Notes: generated by a model not told the origin, from the sequence alone. 64,000 bases of DNA from Corticium candelabrum (GCF_963422355.1 NC_085092.1:1549501-1613500); one strand, 5' to 3'; positions 26,101 to 36,664 are shown, numbered from the stretch's first letter. Numbers and translations are program-made.

Positions 26101-27757
26101 ATTGATATAGCACGTCAGCAAACCAGATTTCACTTTAAGAATAGTTGTGTTTTAACTAGTCACACTAGGGTCAAGGACAAGCACGTGCAAGTAAAACATT
26201 TAAAGTACGTAACTTTTCCAGTAGGCAAGGTGTTTTCCTTCTATATTTAACCTTGGTGTGTGTGTGGGGATTGGGGTGGTGGGTGTGGGTGGATGTGGAT
26301 GTGGATGTGGATGTGGATGTGTGAGTGTGTTGGTCACCTGTGTTTGTTATATCAAATGTGGAAGCTGATTGCTGTAATTTTGATGGCAAATATATATATA
26401 TATAGGACTGGTTTATAAGACAGGAGTTAGTACGTTGCTGTTTTAGTATTACTGTGTGCATGATGAGATTAATGTTGTTGTATTACAATTCTTATGTAGA
26501 TTATTTTATCTTTGATTTCAGATCAATGCTATCGCTGTCTAAGAAATTACTACCTTATTTAGTAATGGTGTTGTATGTTGTAGATGTCTGTAGGACAGCG
26601 AGCCAAGCTGACCTGTTCACCTGATTATGCATATGGTCGAGATGGTGTTCCTGGTGCATATCCTTTTTGAAACATATATATTAATGACGATGACAACGGT
26701 GGTGATGATGGTGATGATGATGGTGGTGGTGGTGGCGGCGGTGGTGGTGGTGGTGGTGGTGATAGTGAGGATGATGATAATGATCATAATAATAATATAT
26801 ATTGATTTATATCACTATTGGTACAGTACTGTAATCTAAGAGCTAAGTGACCAATATCTACCAGACAGACATACGATTACACCAACTAAAGAAATTAATT
26901 AAGCAAACAAGGCTAATAACAAACACCCAAACTTGACTGCACTTTGTAGGGTAATAATGAGAAAGCAGTTTACCATATAATGTTACTAATTTGACATTAC
27001 ACCTTGTTGCACATTCACGTAACAATTACGGTGCATACTTCTAGAGGGCGTCCGAGGCTCTCTGCATTCGGTTAACTGGCGTATTCGGATAACTGGTGCA
27101 TTTGGATAACTGGCACATTCAGATAACTGGCATTCTGATAACTGACATCCTACTGTACTTGTTGTCTTTTTACCTATTGTTGAGGGAGGGTAGGAGGCAG
27201 GAAAGGGGACAAACATTTGTGTGTATTTGGCATTCAATTCCAAGACATTCATAGTTTTCTCTGGTGGTAGTCCACTCAACATGGTCAGATTAGAAGGGTG
27301 CAACTATCATGTATGCTAAGCACTGCTGTGGAGAACAGAAGGGACCAACCTGATGAGACAGACAGACAAGAATTAATGCTCTTTGTTACTCTTAAAATGC
27401 CACAGGTAGGTGGGAAATCCAAACTACAAACAGCTTGATTATAACAGTCAGGTGGTACGGTGAAAGGATGAGATGCTACTGACTACTTAACATGTGTGTT
27501 TGTCCAAATATTATTTTTTGCATTAGAGTACCTGTATAGACTTTTTCTACCTACAATACAATATGTAGGAGCAGGTGCAGCCAACCTGAATGACAGTCTA
27601 TAGGATAGCATTTTACGCAATAGGTCAGTGCAGGTAGTTAGTGTGGAGTCTTTAGCTAAGTAGAAATCAGTTGTGTGTTATCTTCTTTGACTAATTCATC
27701 ACTATTCCTCCTAATGCGACCTTGGTCTTTGATGTGGAGCTGCTGGAAGTACGTTAG
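17185..27757 (+). CDS. FKBP1A: FK506-binding protein, FKBP12 type (6 exons, complete)
   Basis: Exons 17185-17221, 17288-17332, 23979-24068, 24126-24148, 26584-26657 and 27703-27757 give 107 residues, the size of FKBP12. The peptidyl-prolyl isomerase pocket is intact: VVHYTG (Tyr), FDSSRD (Asp), EVIRGW (Val-Ile and Trp), PDYAYG (Tyr) and LVFDVELL (Phe). The first ATG gives [13 protein letters not shown], as in metazoan FKBP12. FKBP12 is a cytosolic cis-trans prolyl isomerase that binds FK506/rapamycin and regulates ryanodine receptors and TGF-beta receptors in other animals. Exon 4 is only 23 nt and intron 3 only 57 nt, whereas intron 2 is 6.6 kb and holds a hAT element. Intron 5 has AT-AC ends. 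Confidence 0.96.
17451..20309 (-). mobile_element. hAT-superfamily DNA transposon (TTF zinc finger type), decayed
   Basis: Ends CAGGCCCGTAGGCT (left) and the complement of CAAGCCCGTAGGCTT (right) form short TIRs flanked by GATATA on both sides. This is compatible with a degraded 8 bp hAT duplication. The minus strand encodes, in order, an N-terminal basic region (20116-19775), a TTF-type zinc finger (19896-19141: [16 protein letters not shown]), a DUF4371-like transposase core (19264-18557: [30 protein letters not shown]) and the hAT dimerisation domain (18013-17747: [13 protein letters not shown]). Frameshifts and stops separate them, so it is inactive. It sits antisense in FKBP12 intron 2. 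Confidence 0.85.
20540..21510. repeat. Unclassified repeat with short direct and inverted copies
   Basis: A segment at about 20599-20668 (AAGTCTGTTTT, CGCAACCATTGT) recurs in direct orientation at 21431-21500. GTTCAGTTATCCGATTC units at 20759-20857 recur inverted at about 21365-21410 (GAATCGGATAATTG). This looks like a decayed non-autonomous transposon; boundaries are unknown. Confidence 0.4.
21511..22183 (+). other. FKBP12 intron 2, no recognised element
   Basis: A 62-codon ORF at 21542-21730 has no recognisable family. Otherwise I see only AT-rich intronic sequence. Confidence 0.5.
22184..22369. repeat. MITE-like long hairpin
   Basis: Arms of about 55 bp (22184-22238 and about 22315-22369) are inverted copies (GACAAGTACTCATACTTTAC against its complement). 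An inner stem CTACTTCACTC/GAGTGAAGTAG also pairs. The outer flank continues to TGCTTGAAGAAATAG (complement, about 22375-22390). A related core occurs beside the hairpin at 36.7 kb. Confidence 0.7.
22390..23978 (+). other. FKBP12 intron 2, distal part
   Basis: This holds a short ORF ending in a single C2H2-like zinc finger (22834-23130: [18 protein letters not shown]). The sequence just after its stop still looks protein-like, which suggests a decayed mobile-element gene. Nothing else was recognised. Confidence 0.4.
24149..26583 (+). other. Intron 4 of FKBP12
   Basis: This 2.4 kb intron has a GTAACA donor and TTGTAG acceptor. A GGATGT hexamer repeat lies near 26290-26322. A pair of TAATCATGATTAG palindromes lies near 25485-25550 and a related sequence near 25900, perhaps ends of a MITE. 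Small ORFs (24888-25100, 25578-25841) have no recognised family. Confidence 0.45.
26685..26797. repeat. GAT/GGT triplet repeat
   Basis: An imperfect GAT/GGT/GGC triplet tract begins 27 bp after the U12 donor in FKBP12 intron 5. Confidence 0.9.
27068..27146. repeat. 17 bp tandem repeat, GGATAACTGG type
   Basis: Five imperfect copies of a 17 bp unit containing CGGATAACTGG. Similar units in the opposite orientation lie at 20759-20857, so the motif is dispersed and probably transposon-derived. Confidence 0.7.
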
Positions 27758-28244
27758 GATTATATCATGGTGTTGGTCAGACTTGTGTGCATTTTGCAGT
27801 TTTAGTATGTACTTTGATTTTGGGTCAATTAATTAAGTGTACTAACAGTGCAATGTGATTAGAGTTTGTTGGTGTTTAAACAGGTGAAACTGTTAAGTTA
27901 TTTATTGTACGTGTGCATATTGTCAGCTCACCCACAGCTCGGACTGTCATCAGATTTGTGGGGGGAAGTGGTTAGTCAATGCTGCTACTATTTTGTCTGG
28001 TCAACCAGAACTGGGTAATTGTTTTGTAATTGTATATGTAGCCTCTTGCTAGACATGTTAACGGACACAGATGAAGTGTGCCACACCTGGTTACACTTTA
28101 GTAATTTATAATGATAATATGTATTTGAGATATTCAAGTTACAGGAAATTTCTATAAACATTACACTGAGCATATAACAAACTTGCTAAACATGAAATAA
28201 ACATAAACGCTACTGTTTGAATAAACACTCTTTCTCTGTACACA
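27758..28244. other. Intergenic between FKBP12 and a possible convergent gene
   Basis: AT-rich sequence; no gene or element was seen. It must include the 3' UTR of FKBP12. Confidence 0.5.
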
Positions 28245-29614
28245 CTACTCTGCAGAGTCTTGTACAGGCTGTTTGGTGTTCTCTTTGTATGCTTGAACAT
28301 CATCAAGCAATGACTCGGATTGTCCTGGAGAAATGACAAGCTGGTTAGTGAAACACTAAAACACATTGTTTTTAGATGAGACAGATACTGAGCAAAAGTT
28401 TGTGAAAACGGACGCTGGACTACATGCTGGCTGGACCACATGCTGTTAATACGTATACAGTCATGGATATCTAATCACAGTAAGTGTCAAACTTTCCACA
28501 GCAGACTGATGTTGCCCATGCTCACATCAAACGTTTATTTGGTCAAGCTCAAAACTGGGACCGCCTAATGTGAGCATCAAGAAATTTAATAGATAGACTC
28601 GTCTAAGTTGAAGGCAGCAAGTGTAGATTACATTTTACAGGCAACCAGTCTCTGAACATGCCTTTACTTCATATAAGCAAAGGCAAAGACTGCGGGTGAA
28701 AGCAGACTGGAATAGGTACATGATGGAGTCTCTTCATTCAAGTTGTTTAACATGGTACAGTGCAAACTAAATGAGGATATCTAGGAATTATTTGTTTTCA
28801 AATTTGCTGACACTAAACACATTCTTGTGTGACACGTCCTGCCAGTCGATGAATAAACACACAAACCGCTTGGATGTTACAACTAAATGTGAGCAGTAAC
28901 AAGAGTTCAGTAGAACACAGTCAGTGAAGAGTTCCTATCTATATGGAAAGATGGTCTTTTGACTACAAATTTCAAAACTTTAATAAGTTATCAAACTGAG
29001 TAAATAGATCATTATGTGATATCTTTTGTGCCTGTTATTGATAGGATGATGGTCAAACTTTGTACCCATTGTATGAATAACTATAGCATATTCAATGTAG
29101 TATTGGTTTGTTTAGTACTGTAGCGATTAAGTACTAGACTTGGCAAATAATATTTCGACAAGGTCAAACTGTCCTGTTGCTGTTGCTGGTCTGGTGAGCT
29201 GTTGTGGGCTCACCATTGGTTGCACAACAGTTTCAGGTAATACAGTATGTTTCAGCTGTCTCAAAAGTGATTGTCACAGGTGTACTGTACTGTCCCCGAT
29301 GCACTAACTTCTTATTGCAAGACATGGCAGAATGTATGGCAAGTTTACTTGTCTTCCTGATTTTAATAGTAAATTTTGAAAGTAACTCAACGTTATACTG
29401 AATGATGCATCACTGATTAGCCTAGGGAGATCGCTTTAAAAACTAAACAAAATGTCACACTAACAAATTTTGGAAATTATATAGAGAAACTAAGTTTACT
29501 ATAACCTGCATTGAGAGAGAAAAAGAGGCTTTCAATTGCTGGAGGTTGATTGGTGTGCAATCTGTTTTGGATTTGATGACATTTATAGTGGAGTGTTGAT
29601 GGTTTCGTTGTCAT
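28245..29614 (-). CDS. Possible small unidentified gene
   Basis: Two stretches look like exons. The first, 29614-29506, starts with ATG (MTTKPSTLHYKCH) and reads 36 codons to a GTTATA donor, including PPAIESLFFSLNA. The second, 28324-28245, follows a TTTCTCCAG acceptor and ends QAYKENTKQPVQDSAE and stop. A middle segment around 29258-29150 has a coding-like frame (QPMVSPQQLTRPATATGQF), but I could not place splice sites that join all three in phase. The family is not recognised. It could be a real small gene between FKBP12 and the TMEM26-like gene, or chance. Confidence 0.3.
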
Positions 29615-30150
29615 TTCAAGAAAGATGATTCAGCACTAATATCAATATGCACACCATACACATCTGCTGGTGACAACAGTTTAATTACACATTGGACATC
29701 GAGATATTAAGTACTTTACCAATCTATAGAACACACAGGTGGAAGTAAGGTTGATTGAGTTTTTTTTATCATGTAAAGATACCATGAGGTCTGATCTTGT
29801 AGTGTACCGGATTCACTGTAGCTAGCCATGACTCGTTGGCCTGACACTTTGTATTGCAAGAGAGACGTTGAAGTCAGTGTTATATGGGATCTAGAGTGTG
29901 CCAAGCTGCAAAGAGACTGGTACATTGCAATATCTATAGTGGAACAACAATTGTTAATACAATTTACGTATTAATACATGTACAGTTGGTTATAACAAAT
30001 GTGTAGAATGCAACTTTATCTACATTGCAATATGATAAGTACATGAAGTACATTTTCTCTGTGTTTGCTTAATTGTGTCCTATCATAGCTGGATCTTCTG
30101 CAGTATTATCAAACTCCTTGTCTCTACCATTATCAGCGGTAGGTTCCACA
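29615..30150 (-). other. Spacer downstream of the TMEM26-like gene
   Basis: A coding-like minus-strand stretch with possible splice sites lies at about 29820-29905 (SRSHITLTSTSLLQYK) and may be an upstream exon of the small gene. Between 30069 and 30150 the minus strand keeps similarity to the repeated tail of the TMEM26-like protein, but in another frame. Confidence 0.35.
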
Positions 30151-33100
30151 TCATGTGCACATCTGTGCTTGTCGCTTACTTGCGTATCCTTGCATAAATT
30201 CAAAATGACTGCCTGTCTTACTGTCATTGCCACCGTCTTCATTTTCTTTGTCACGAGTATCTTCATTGTTGGTGATATTTCGTTGGACACTAGAATGACT
30301 ACTTATGTGGTCGTCACTTGCCGTAGCTACATCTTCTGGATGTATGATCTCAACATTATCACCGTCTGTACTTTTTATTTTGTTTTCATCGTTGCTGTGA
30401 GATTTTTCAAGACACTGTTCATGTCTGGCAGACAAACTACTTGTTTCTTTGTCATTATCAACTGTATGTTCCATATCGTGTGCAAATCTGTGCTTGCCAT
30501 TTTCTTTCCGCTCTTCAAGCAATTCAAAGTGGTTGTATCTCTCGCTGGCATTGCTATTGTCTCCGTTTTGCTGGTCATGAGCACCTTCATTGTTGGTGAC
30601 ATATTCCTGTGCTTTTTGGACATTAGAATGAGTATAGCTACTTGTTTGCTTGTCACTTATAGCTGCTTCATTGGAAATAACAACAACACCTCCATCGTGT
30701 AATGGAGCTGCTACATTAGGAATATCAACTTCTTCATCGTGTGATGTCTGACTATTAGGAACACTGCTATTATCATTGAGATCTATTTCTGTAGTTTCTT
30801 TGCTGCCATTTTCTGTGTCTGTTGCAGATCTGTAGACGTGTATGTCGTCATTTAGCTTATGAACTTCAAGTAAACGAGGTCGGTTAGAAGCATTGATCTC
30901 ATCGTCTTCAGACTCTTCACTTTTGCTACTGCAAAGTGAAATAACTCTGTAGCTGCCAAATATAATTCCAAACAAATTCTTGAGAAGGAATACAAGCTGC
31001 AAGTCTTCTGTACTGTACTCTGATGCAATATAGACTCGAAGAACAAAGAACGGACCATCTAAAAAAAGAACAGTCAATGTTGTCCACACAATTTCACTTA
31101 CTGTGTTATCTGATGTCATGCCAACATCAATCTGAACCAAAAGGAAGATGCTAGTTGATGTGAATGTCAGAACCAAAATGAGAAGAGTTTGGTCTTTGTG
31201 CAATTGAGGTTCTTCAACTACCAAATGAGTGAATTCTGCAATGTCAAATGCCATAGCCAGAGCCACTTGCAACAGACTAGAAAATGCTTTGGATGTCAGT
31301 CCCTCTTTTGGCATCCACCATCGACCAAGTATTGTAAGAGGCAGCACAAGTTGCAGCAATGCATATGAGACTGTATCTGCCTGTAAACAGCATATAACAT
31401 GAACAAACTAGAGTTGAAGCATGCAGCATGTATAGTTTATGTGACTATGTGTGAGTACACCATCATGCGGATTATAGGTAAACCATGCAACATAATTAAT
31501 TCTTTAGTTAGTGGCTTACAGAGCAACAGTACTGCATATAAATGTGAGAGTCAAAGTCAGCTGACATACCAGTTGCGGATCTGATGCATCCCTCTCACAG
31601 TTTACAAATCCAGTAAATTTAGCAGATGTGAATGTCTTGTTTATAGAAATGGCTGTGTTGTTAGGAGTGGTTGTTGTACCTTTAGAAATGGTTCTTGTGT
31701 CATTAAAGGTTGCTGTTGTGGAGATAGAAATGGCTGTTGTGTAGGTAGGAATAGCTGTCGTAGAAGTAGAAATGGTCCTTGTATGGGTAGGAATTGCTGT
31801 TATGGATGTAGAAGTGGCTGTCTGGTTGGCAGAAAGGCCTGTTGTATTGGTTTCTACAGCATTTTCTGCTCTTTCTATTGGTGTTGGACTAGGAACGGCA
31901 AAGAAAGTAACAGGATGTGAATATGGCTCTGCAGTTGGCGATGGCAAAACTGTTGCAATGGAACTCAATAATTTGCTTCTGTTTCTGTCTGTGTCAACCT
32001 TTGTTAAATCACATGCAGTTGTAAGACCGTTTCTTGAAATGATCACGTCATTGGAAAGGAATTTGTCATTGTCTGCAAGAGGCAGAATGATGAGCCAGAA
32101 ACAAGTTATTGCCACAATTAGGTAGATGAGCAATGGTTGGTACCTGTAAACAATGATTAGAGATGTTGTAAGGATTAACTCTAGTTACAAGCAAATTTAT
32201 AAATATTAATTGAATTTCTATCACTAATTGATAACTAATTAAGATAGTTTAAGATATTAATTAAATGAAGAAAATATACCGTAATTCTAGTTACATTGGT
32301 TAATTATTTGCCTGTCTTGTTTGTGGTATATGACCAGTGGGAGTCCACAGTCAGCTGTATACTGTTCACCAACGTTGCCGGAGTTGCCGTTGCCAATATA
32401 CATTGGCGTAGGAACCACGGGGGGCATCGTGAAAATGAGCTACAGGTGGATTAAAGACGAGACAAGTTATCCCCAACCTGGATGCCATTCCTACATCTCT
32501 GCAATAGGAGACTCCGAATTGAGACAAATTTGTATGGGCAGTAGCATTGGCTTCTATCCTGTCTATGGTCAGTGGAAGGAGCAGTCGGCAGTCGGTGTTA
32601 CGTACAGTTTGAGATTATTCCGAGCTATCCAACAAGAGGAGAAGCACATTACAAGGATCACTTTCTCAACGTTCTCATTTGTTGCAGATGTGATGAGTTC
32701 ATGATGTCAATGATATGGTCCAATCAATGGGGATGTCAGCAAAATAGCATACCCTAACAAAGTAGCTACTCACTGTAAAATAACCTCTGGCTTTTTAGAA
32801 TGTGCTTATTTACTGTTTGTGAAACAGGGCTGGTAATCAAGTCTTCATTCACTTACTTCTCACACCCTTTGCTTGAGAACAGAATTTTGAGAACTGAAAC
32901 AACTGATGAATTAAATTAATGTTTATAAGCTTTTTGACTATTACTGAAATGGTGCTACAGAGGAGAGAAAATTCATGTGAAATTCCACAGTGCAGTACAA
33001 CTTGCAGGGAACTACCGTATTTTCCCAAATAATTCTCTAGGGAATTATTTTTGTACCTGTCAATTAATGGTTGGAATTATCTTTAGACGGATATCTTGTT

Positions 33101-35181
33101 TTATGACAGCTCTAAGTGACTAAATTTACCATGCTATGTTGCTTCACGAAATCGATAGCAGTGAGTCAAATATTCAAAAACTTTGTATCTCTTTCAAAGA
33201 CCAGACCTGAAGAGGAACAGTTTTGTGGCTTCATAGATCTGTTGCAATGATGTAAAATATAACACATCTTTAGTGGAATTTGACACCAATGTATCAACAT
33301 GATACCCCTATCAGCATGGTAGATTACAACAGGGGAATTATTTGAGAGAATTATTCAGGGCAAGGAATTATTTTGGGGCACTGTTTTGTGGTTAGAGAAT
33401 TATTTGGGTGAATTGGGTGAGTCTGTGAGAAAATTATTTGGGGAATTAAAGTAACTCTGGCCTATTTCGAAGACAACTAACTTCGTGTAGAATTATTAAG
33501 TAATACATAATGTTTGCCATAACATGACATGTTGACATACCATATGTTGACTTTCATCTTCTCTTTAGCGATGCCTTGTCTGTATTGAATGATCCTTGGA
33601 ATGGTGATAGCAGCAAATGGCAACACACTCAAAGCAAGTAGCCAGAACACGCCATTCTTATTAACAAGTGTTACTCGCCATATCAAAACAAGCAAATGAA
33701 CAATTAAAATGAGGACTGGGAGAATAAAGCTGACAAAAATTTTGCTCCATGACAAATACAAAGATTTCTTCTCAACAATAGACTGTGCAACTGATGATAT
33801 GGTATCCGTTATCTTAAACAAGAAAGATCCAGACATGCCATCTGATGTGTCCATTAACATAGTAGCACTCAGTTTTTGCTGCCTTTCCTCTATTTTCAAC
33901 TTCCCCTTTCTAATCTTCAAGACTGCAAAGATGTGATAGAAACCAAACACAATACTATAGGCATTCTTGAGAGGGAAGATTAGTTGGACAATTGCGAATC
34001 CAGATACACTAAGAATATAGATACGAGTGACCAAGAAAGGGATCTCCTGACACACAATACTGTAGATTGTCCAAAACATTTCCCATCGTGTAGATGAGAC
34101 AGCACGTTTAGCTAAAGCTTCGGATAGCTGCAGGAGCTGTAGCAGACTGAGAGATGTGAAAAGGAGAATGAGATAAGCAAGTGTTTTATTACTACGAAGA
34201 TCTTCATTCTGTATGTTGTCTTGTAGCTCTACGATATCAAAGGACATGGCAACTCCAGTCATCAGTAGTTGTGAGAGCTCTTTGTTTGTAAGGTCAACTC
34301 GTGGCATCATCCATCGAGTAAAGATAATGACAGGAGTAATGAATTGGATACCAACATAAGCAATTGTTTCAAATTGAATATCCTGACAAAACACAACATA
34401 GTAATTACTTTCCAGATTTACTAAATGTATTCCAAATTGAAATTCTGTAGTCATTGTCTGTTAAACTTTGTGAACTGGTACTGTTGTAATCTGGTCATGG
34501 CCTGCTAGTTTATGCAGAGAAACAGATAAAGTCGGTATACTGTTGTTTGTTGCTGTGCTGTCTCTTCACTTGTCTTTGTTGGTTGGTTAGTTGTCTTCAG
34601 TTTGTCTTCATGTTTATTAGAATATTTACTTGTTCGAAACAGTACCTATGGAAAATGTAATATTCCAAAACATAATTAGATATTTGTGTGTTTTGCATGT
34701 TGGATGCATGGCATCGCTTCAATGTTGAAGAGCGGTTGCCACTTTTTTGTAGTCTGTTTCCATCAACTTGACACCAGCAAGTGCAACAGAGCACGTCTGT
34801 GAGAATGGAGAAGTGGTAGGGTGTCACTTGAACTGGTGACATCTCCCACATGCTCACCTGCTTAGAACTTGCAAGTGTCTTGGGGACAGAGAACATTGAC
34901 TAGTTTCTTGATCTTTGTCAGCTATCGACTAACCATGAGGTGCCAAGTGCTGTTCACCCAATTAAAAGTGCCTTCTGAAATCATTCAGGTGTATCAGTGA
35001 TATGAAAAGACTTAAGTGTATTGCTTGAAGAGGGAACACTGTCCATCTGCAAGTCGGATACTCAATGTCAGACTTGCTAGAGACAGTTTACTAATGTGTG
35101 AACGTACAGAGAGAAATTGTGACTCTGTCTCCGTTGTAAGGTAACATATCCACTAGACTAGGTGATCCATGTGTAGGAGGA

Positions 35182-35262
<81 letters not shown>

Positions 35263-36173
35263 CATGCGTGCGTGCGTACGTCTGTGGGTGAGTGGTCTGT
35301 TAATCTCTTTGTCTGTCAAGATATTGTGTTGAATGTATATGTCCGCAATGCACTGCATTATGGAAACCTTGTCGTCCACATACATGGCAATTAAGTCACC
35401 AAAAAAAACTATACAGATACTACAACTATTAAAACTTTAACTAAGTTACGTTCCAGTAAATGTGATATGATCCCTTGAAACATTTATTCTGTCTGTTTCA
35501 AACTTTATAATAGTCAGACATTCCCATTCTTCACATAAAAAAACGCCTTACCAAGGTAACATTGATACTGATTCCAATATTGCCGATGGAGTCCTGAATT
35601 GTTGCCAGAGATTCTTTTGCATCTCTAGTTCGAATCACTAGCAGTTGCCTGCTGAGTTCTTCATCACTTAAATTGGCAGTAACGTTGAGAAATTTCTCTT
35701 CAGACTCAGTCGTAGGAGGGTCAATATACATTCCAACCAGAATCAACCAAGAAGCTATTATAGCTACGCCCATGTAAATAACCATTGGATGATACCTGGC
35801 AAGGCAAACAGTTAGTGTCAGCTGTGATAGGTAAGATCATTCCCCACTGTCCCGGCCACGTACAAGATGAAAAAAGATAAGCAATGTTTGCAGCTACTAA
35901 TGCGTACCACCTTCCAACTGATTTGCCAGGTCTGCACATCCTTGCGAGAAGCATCACATCTAGGGCGGCCACGAGTAAAATCATTGACCACACCCCGTAG
36001 TTGTGCCACAGCAACACGGATCCCCACATCAAGAAGACTGAGTGCAAAGTGAGAATACAGCCAGCAAAGAGAATATTAAGTTTTGCAGATAGATTTAGGA
36101 GATGTTTTCTTGCAAAACTGATACCAACTATCAGGGAATTTCTTCTGTTCGTTTCTTCTACCGACGACTTCAT
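30151..36173 (-). CDS. Tandem TMEM26-like multipass membrane protein (two units fused, 5 exons)
   Basis: Exons 36173-35908, 35795-35552, 34382-33541, 32143-31570 and 31380-30151 join in phase into 1,051 codons plus stop. Each TMEM26-like unit has an N-terminal hydrophobic half, an extracellular loop and a second half with RWMMP or RWWMP, a FDI(V/A)E helix and a C-terminal K-N helix. Unit 1 spans residues 1 to about 300; its second half is on exon 3 (FTRWMMPRVDL, MSFDIVEL, FPLKNAYSIVFG). The same exon then starts unit 2 (LLVLIWRVTLVNKNG), which continues in exon 4 (IWYQPLLIYLI) and exon 5 (LGRWWMPKEG, MAFDIAEF, LLKNLFGIIFG). The unit 2 loop carries Thr/Ser-rich 12-residue repeats. A ~250-residue polar tail with imperfect repeats ends the protein. 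TMEM26 is an uncharacterised plasma-membrane family. Single TMEM26 proteins are about 370 residues. The start is chosen at 36173 (MKSSVEETNRR). Confidence 0.85.
31640..31850 (-). repeat. Coding minisatellite, ~36 bp units (Thr-rich repeats)
   Basis: Within exon 4, imperfect ~36 bp units encode 12-residue repeats of the type STSTTAIPTYT. The product is a Thr/Ser-rich, mucin-like segment with Asn-X-Thr sites in the loop of TMEM26 unit 2. Confidence 0.75.
32321..32757 (+). pseudogene. Coding-like ORF pair in an intron, opposite strand (possible pseudogene)
   Basis: Plus-strand ORF 32321-32704 reads protein-like up to VYGQWKEQ. Beyond that the adjacent frame (32572-32757) looks better (CYVQFEII, SYPTRGEAHYKDHF). 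A single frameshift near 32595 would explain both. The family is not recognised. It lies in intron 3 of the TMEM26-like gene on the other strand. Confidence 0.25.
33014..33459. repeat. MITE-like element rich in AATTATTT
   Basis: The left end CCGTATTTTCCCAAATAATT is mirrored at the right by the complement of CCCCAAATAATTTTCTC. GGAATTATTT motifs recur internally. It is in intron 3 of the TMEM26-like gene. Exact ends and target duplication are not resolved. Confidence 0.5.
34383..35551 (-). other. Intron 2 of the TMEM26-like gene
   Basis: This 1.2 kb intron holds the (TG)n(AG)n tract at 35185-35260. Nothing else was recognised. Confidence 0.6.
35185..35260. repeat. (TG)n(AG)n compound microsatellite
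   Basis: TG dinucleotides to 35232 pass directly into AG dinucleotides to 35260. Confidence 0.97.
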
Positions 36174-36369
36174 TGCAAAAGCAGACGACCGACATCGATC
36201 CAATGTCACGGCTGTTTGTAGTAACGTGCTAGAAAGCTCGAAAAGGAGAACTGCGTGGGGAACGGCGCAAATAAAATGGGGCGGTCCGTACTGTACGTGT
36301 AACAATACACCTAGCTGCTAAACGTCGTAATTAATTAGCATTTACTGAGGCACAAATATATTATTACTA

Positions 36370-36612
36370 GCTCACCATCCCGTTCTCCGGACGGGCAGAT
36401 GAGCTATTAATATTACTAATGGTTAGTAAATTTCTATATTATTATTATTATGTTATTAATTGTTAGTTCAATAATTAATTTATCGTTGTATGCATTCGTG
36501 AACTATACAATTCGGCGGAGATGGGACGCGGGGCGGCGGAGATACGCCCGGCCGCACATACTGACAGACAGACAGACAGACAGACAGATAGCTCTCTTTT
36601 ATATATAGAGAT
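36370..36612. repeat. Dispersed-repeat end with GACA microsatellite
   Basis: A GC-rich CCGTTCTCCGGACGGG stem, a GCGGGGCGGCGGAGATACGC block and a (GACA)n run lead to GATAGCTCTCTTTTATATA. This is unlike the surrounding AT-rich sequence and probably a retrotransposon end. The family is not identified. Confidence 0.4.
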
Positions 36613-36664
36613 TACAAGAATACCCAAATATTTATGTAATAAATAGAAACAAAGTAGGCTATAG

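Larger units (their letters stand above)
26658..27702 (+). other. AT-AC U12-type intron 5 of FKBP12
   Basis: The donor is ATATCCTTTTT at 26658-26668, identical to the U12 AT-AC consensus. The intron ends CATCAC at 27702. A U12-like branch sequence TTCTTTGAC is at 27683-27691, with its adenosine 12 nt before the acceptor end, the usual U12 spacing. Only this splice joins GVPG to [14 protein letters not shown] in phase; no AG precedes the last exon at the required place. The intron carries a triplet repeat (26685-26797) and 17 bp repeats (27068-27146). Confidence 0.9.

Noticed and set aside
26584-26671. FKBP12 ending with a stop just after GVPGAYPF
   Set aside because: That would truncate the isomerase fold. 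The sequence is instead a perfect U12 donor, and the missing C terminus is found intact at 27703.
30073-30702. 209-codon plus-strand ORF
   Set aside because: It is the antisense of the tail-coding exon of the TMEM26-like gene, with hydrophobic composition typical of such shadows.
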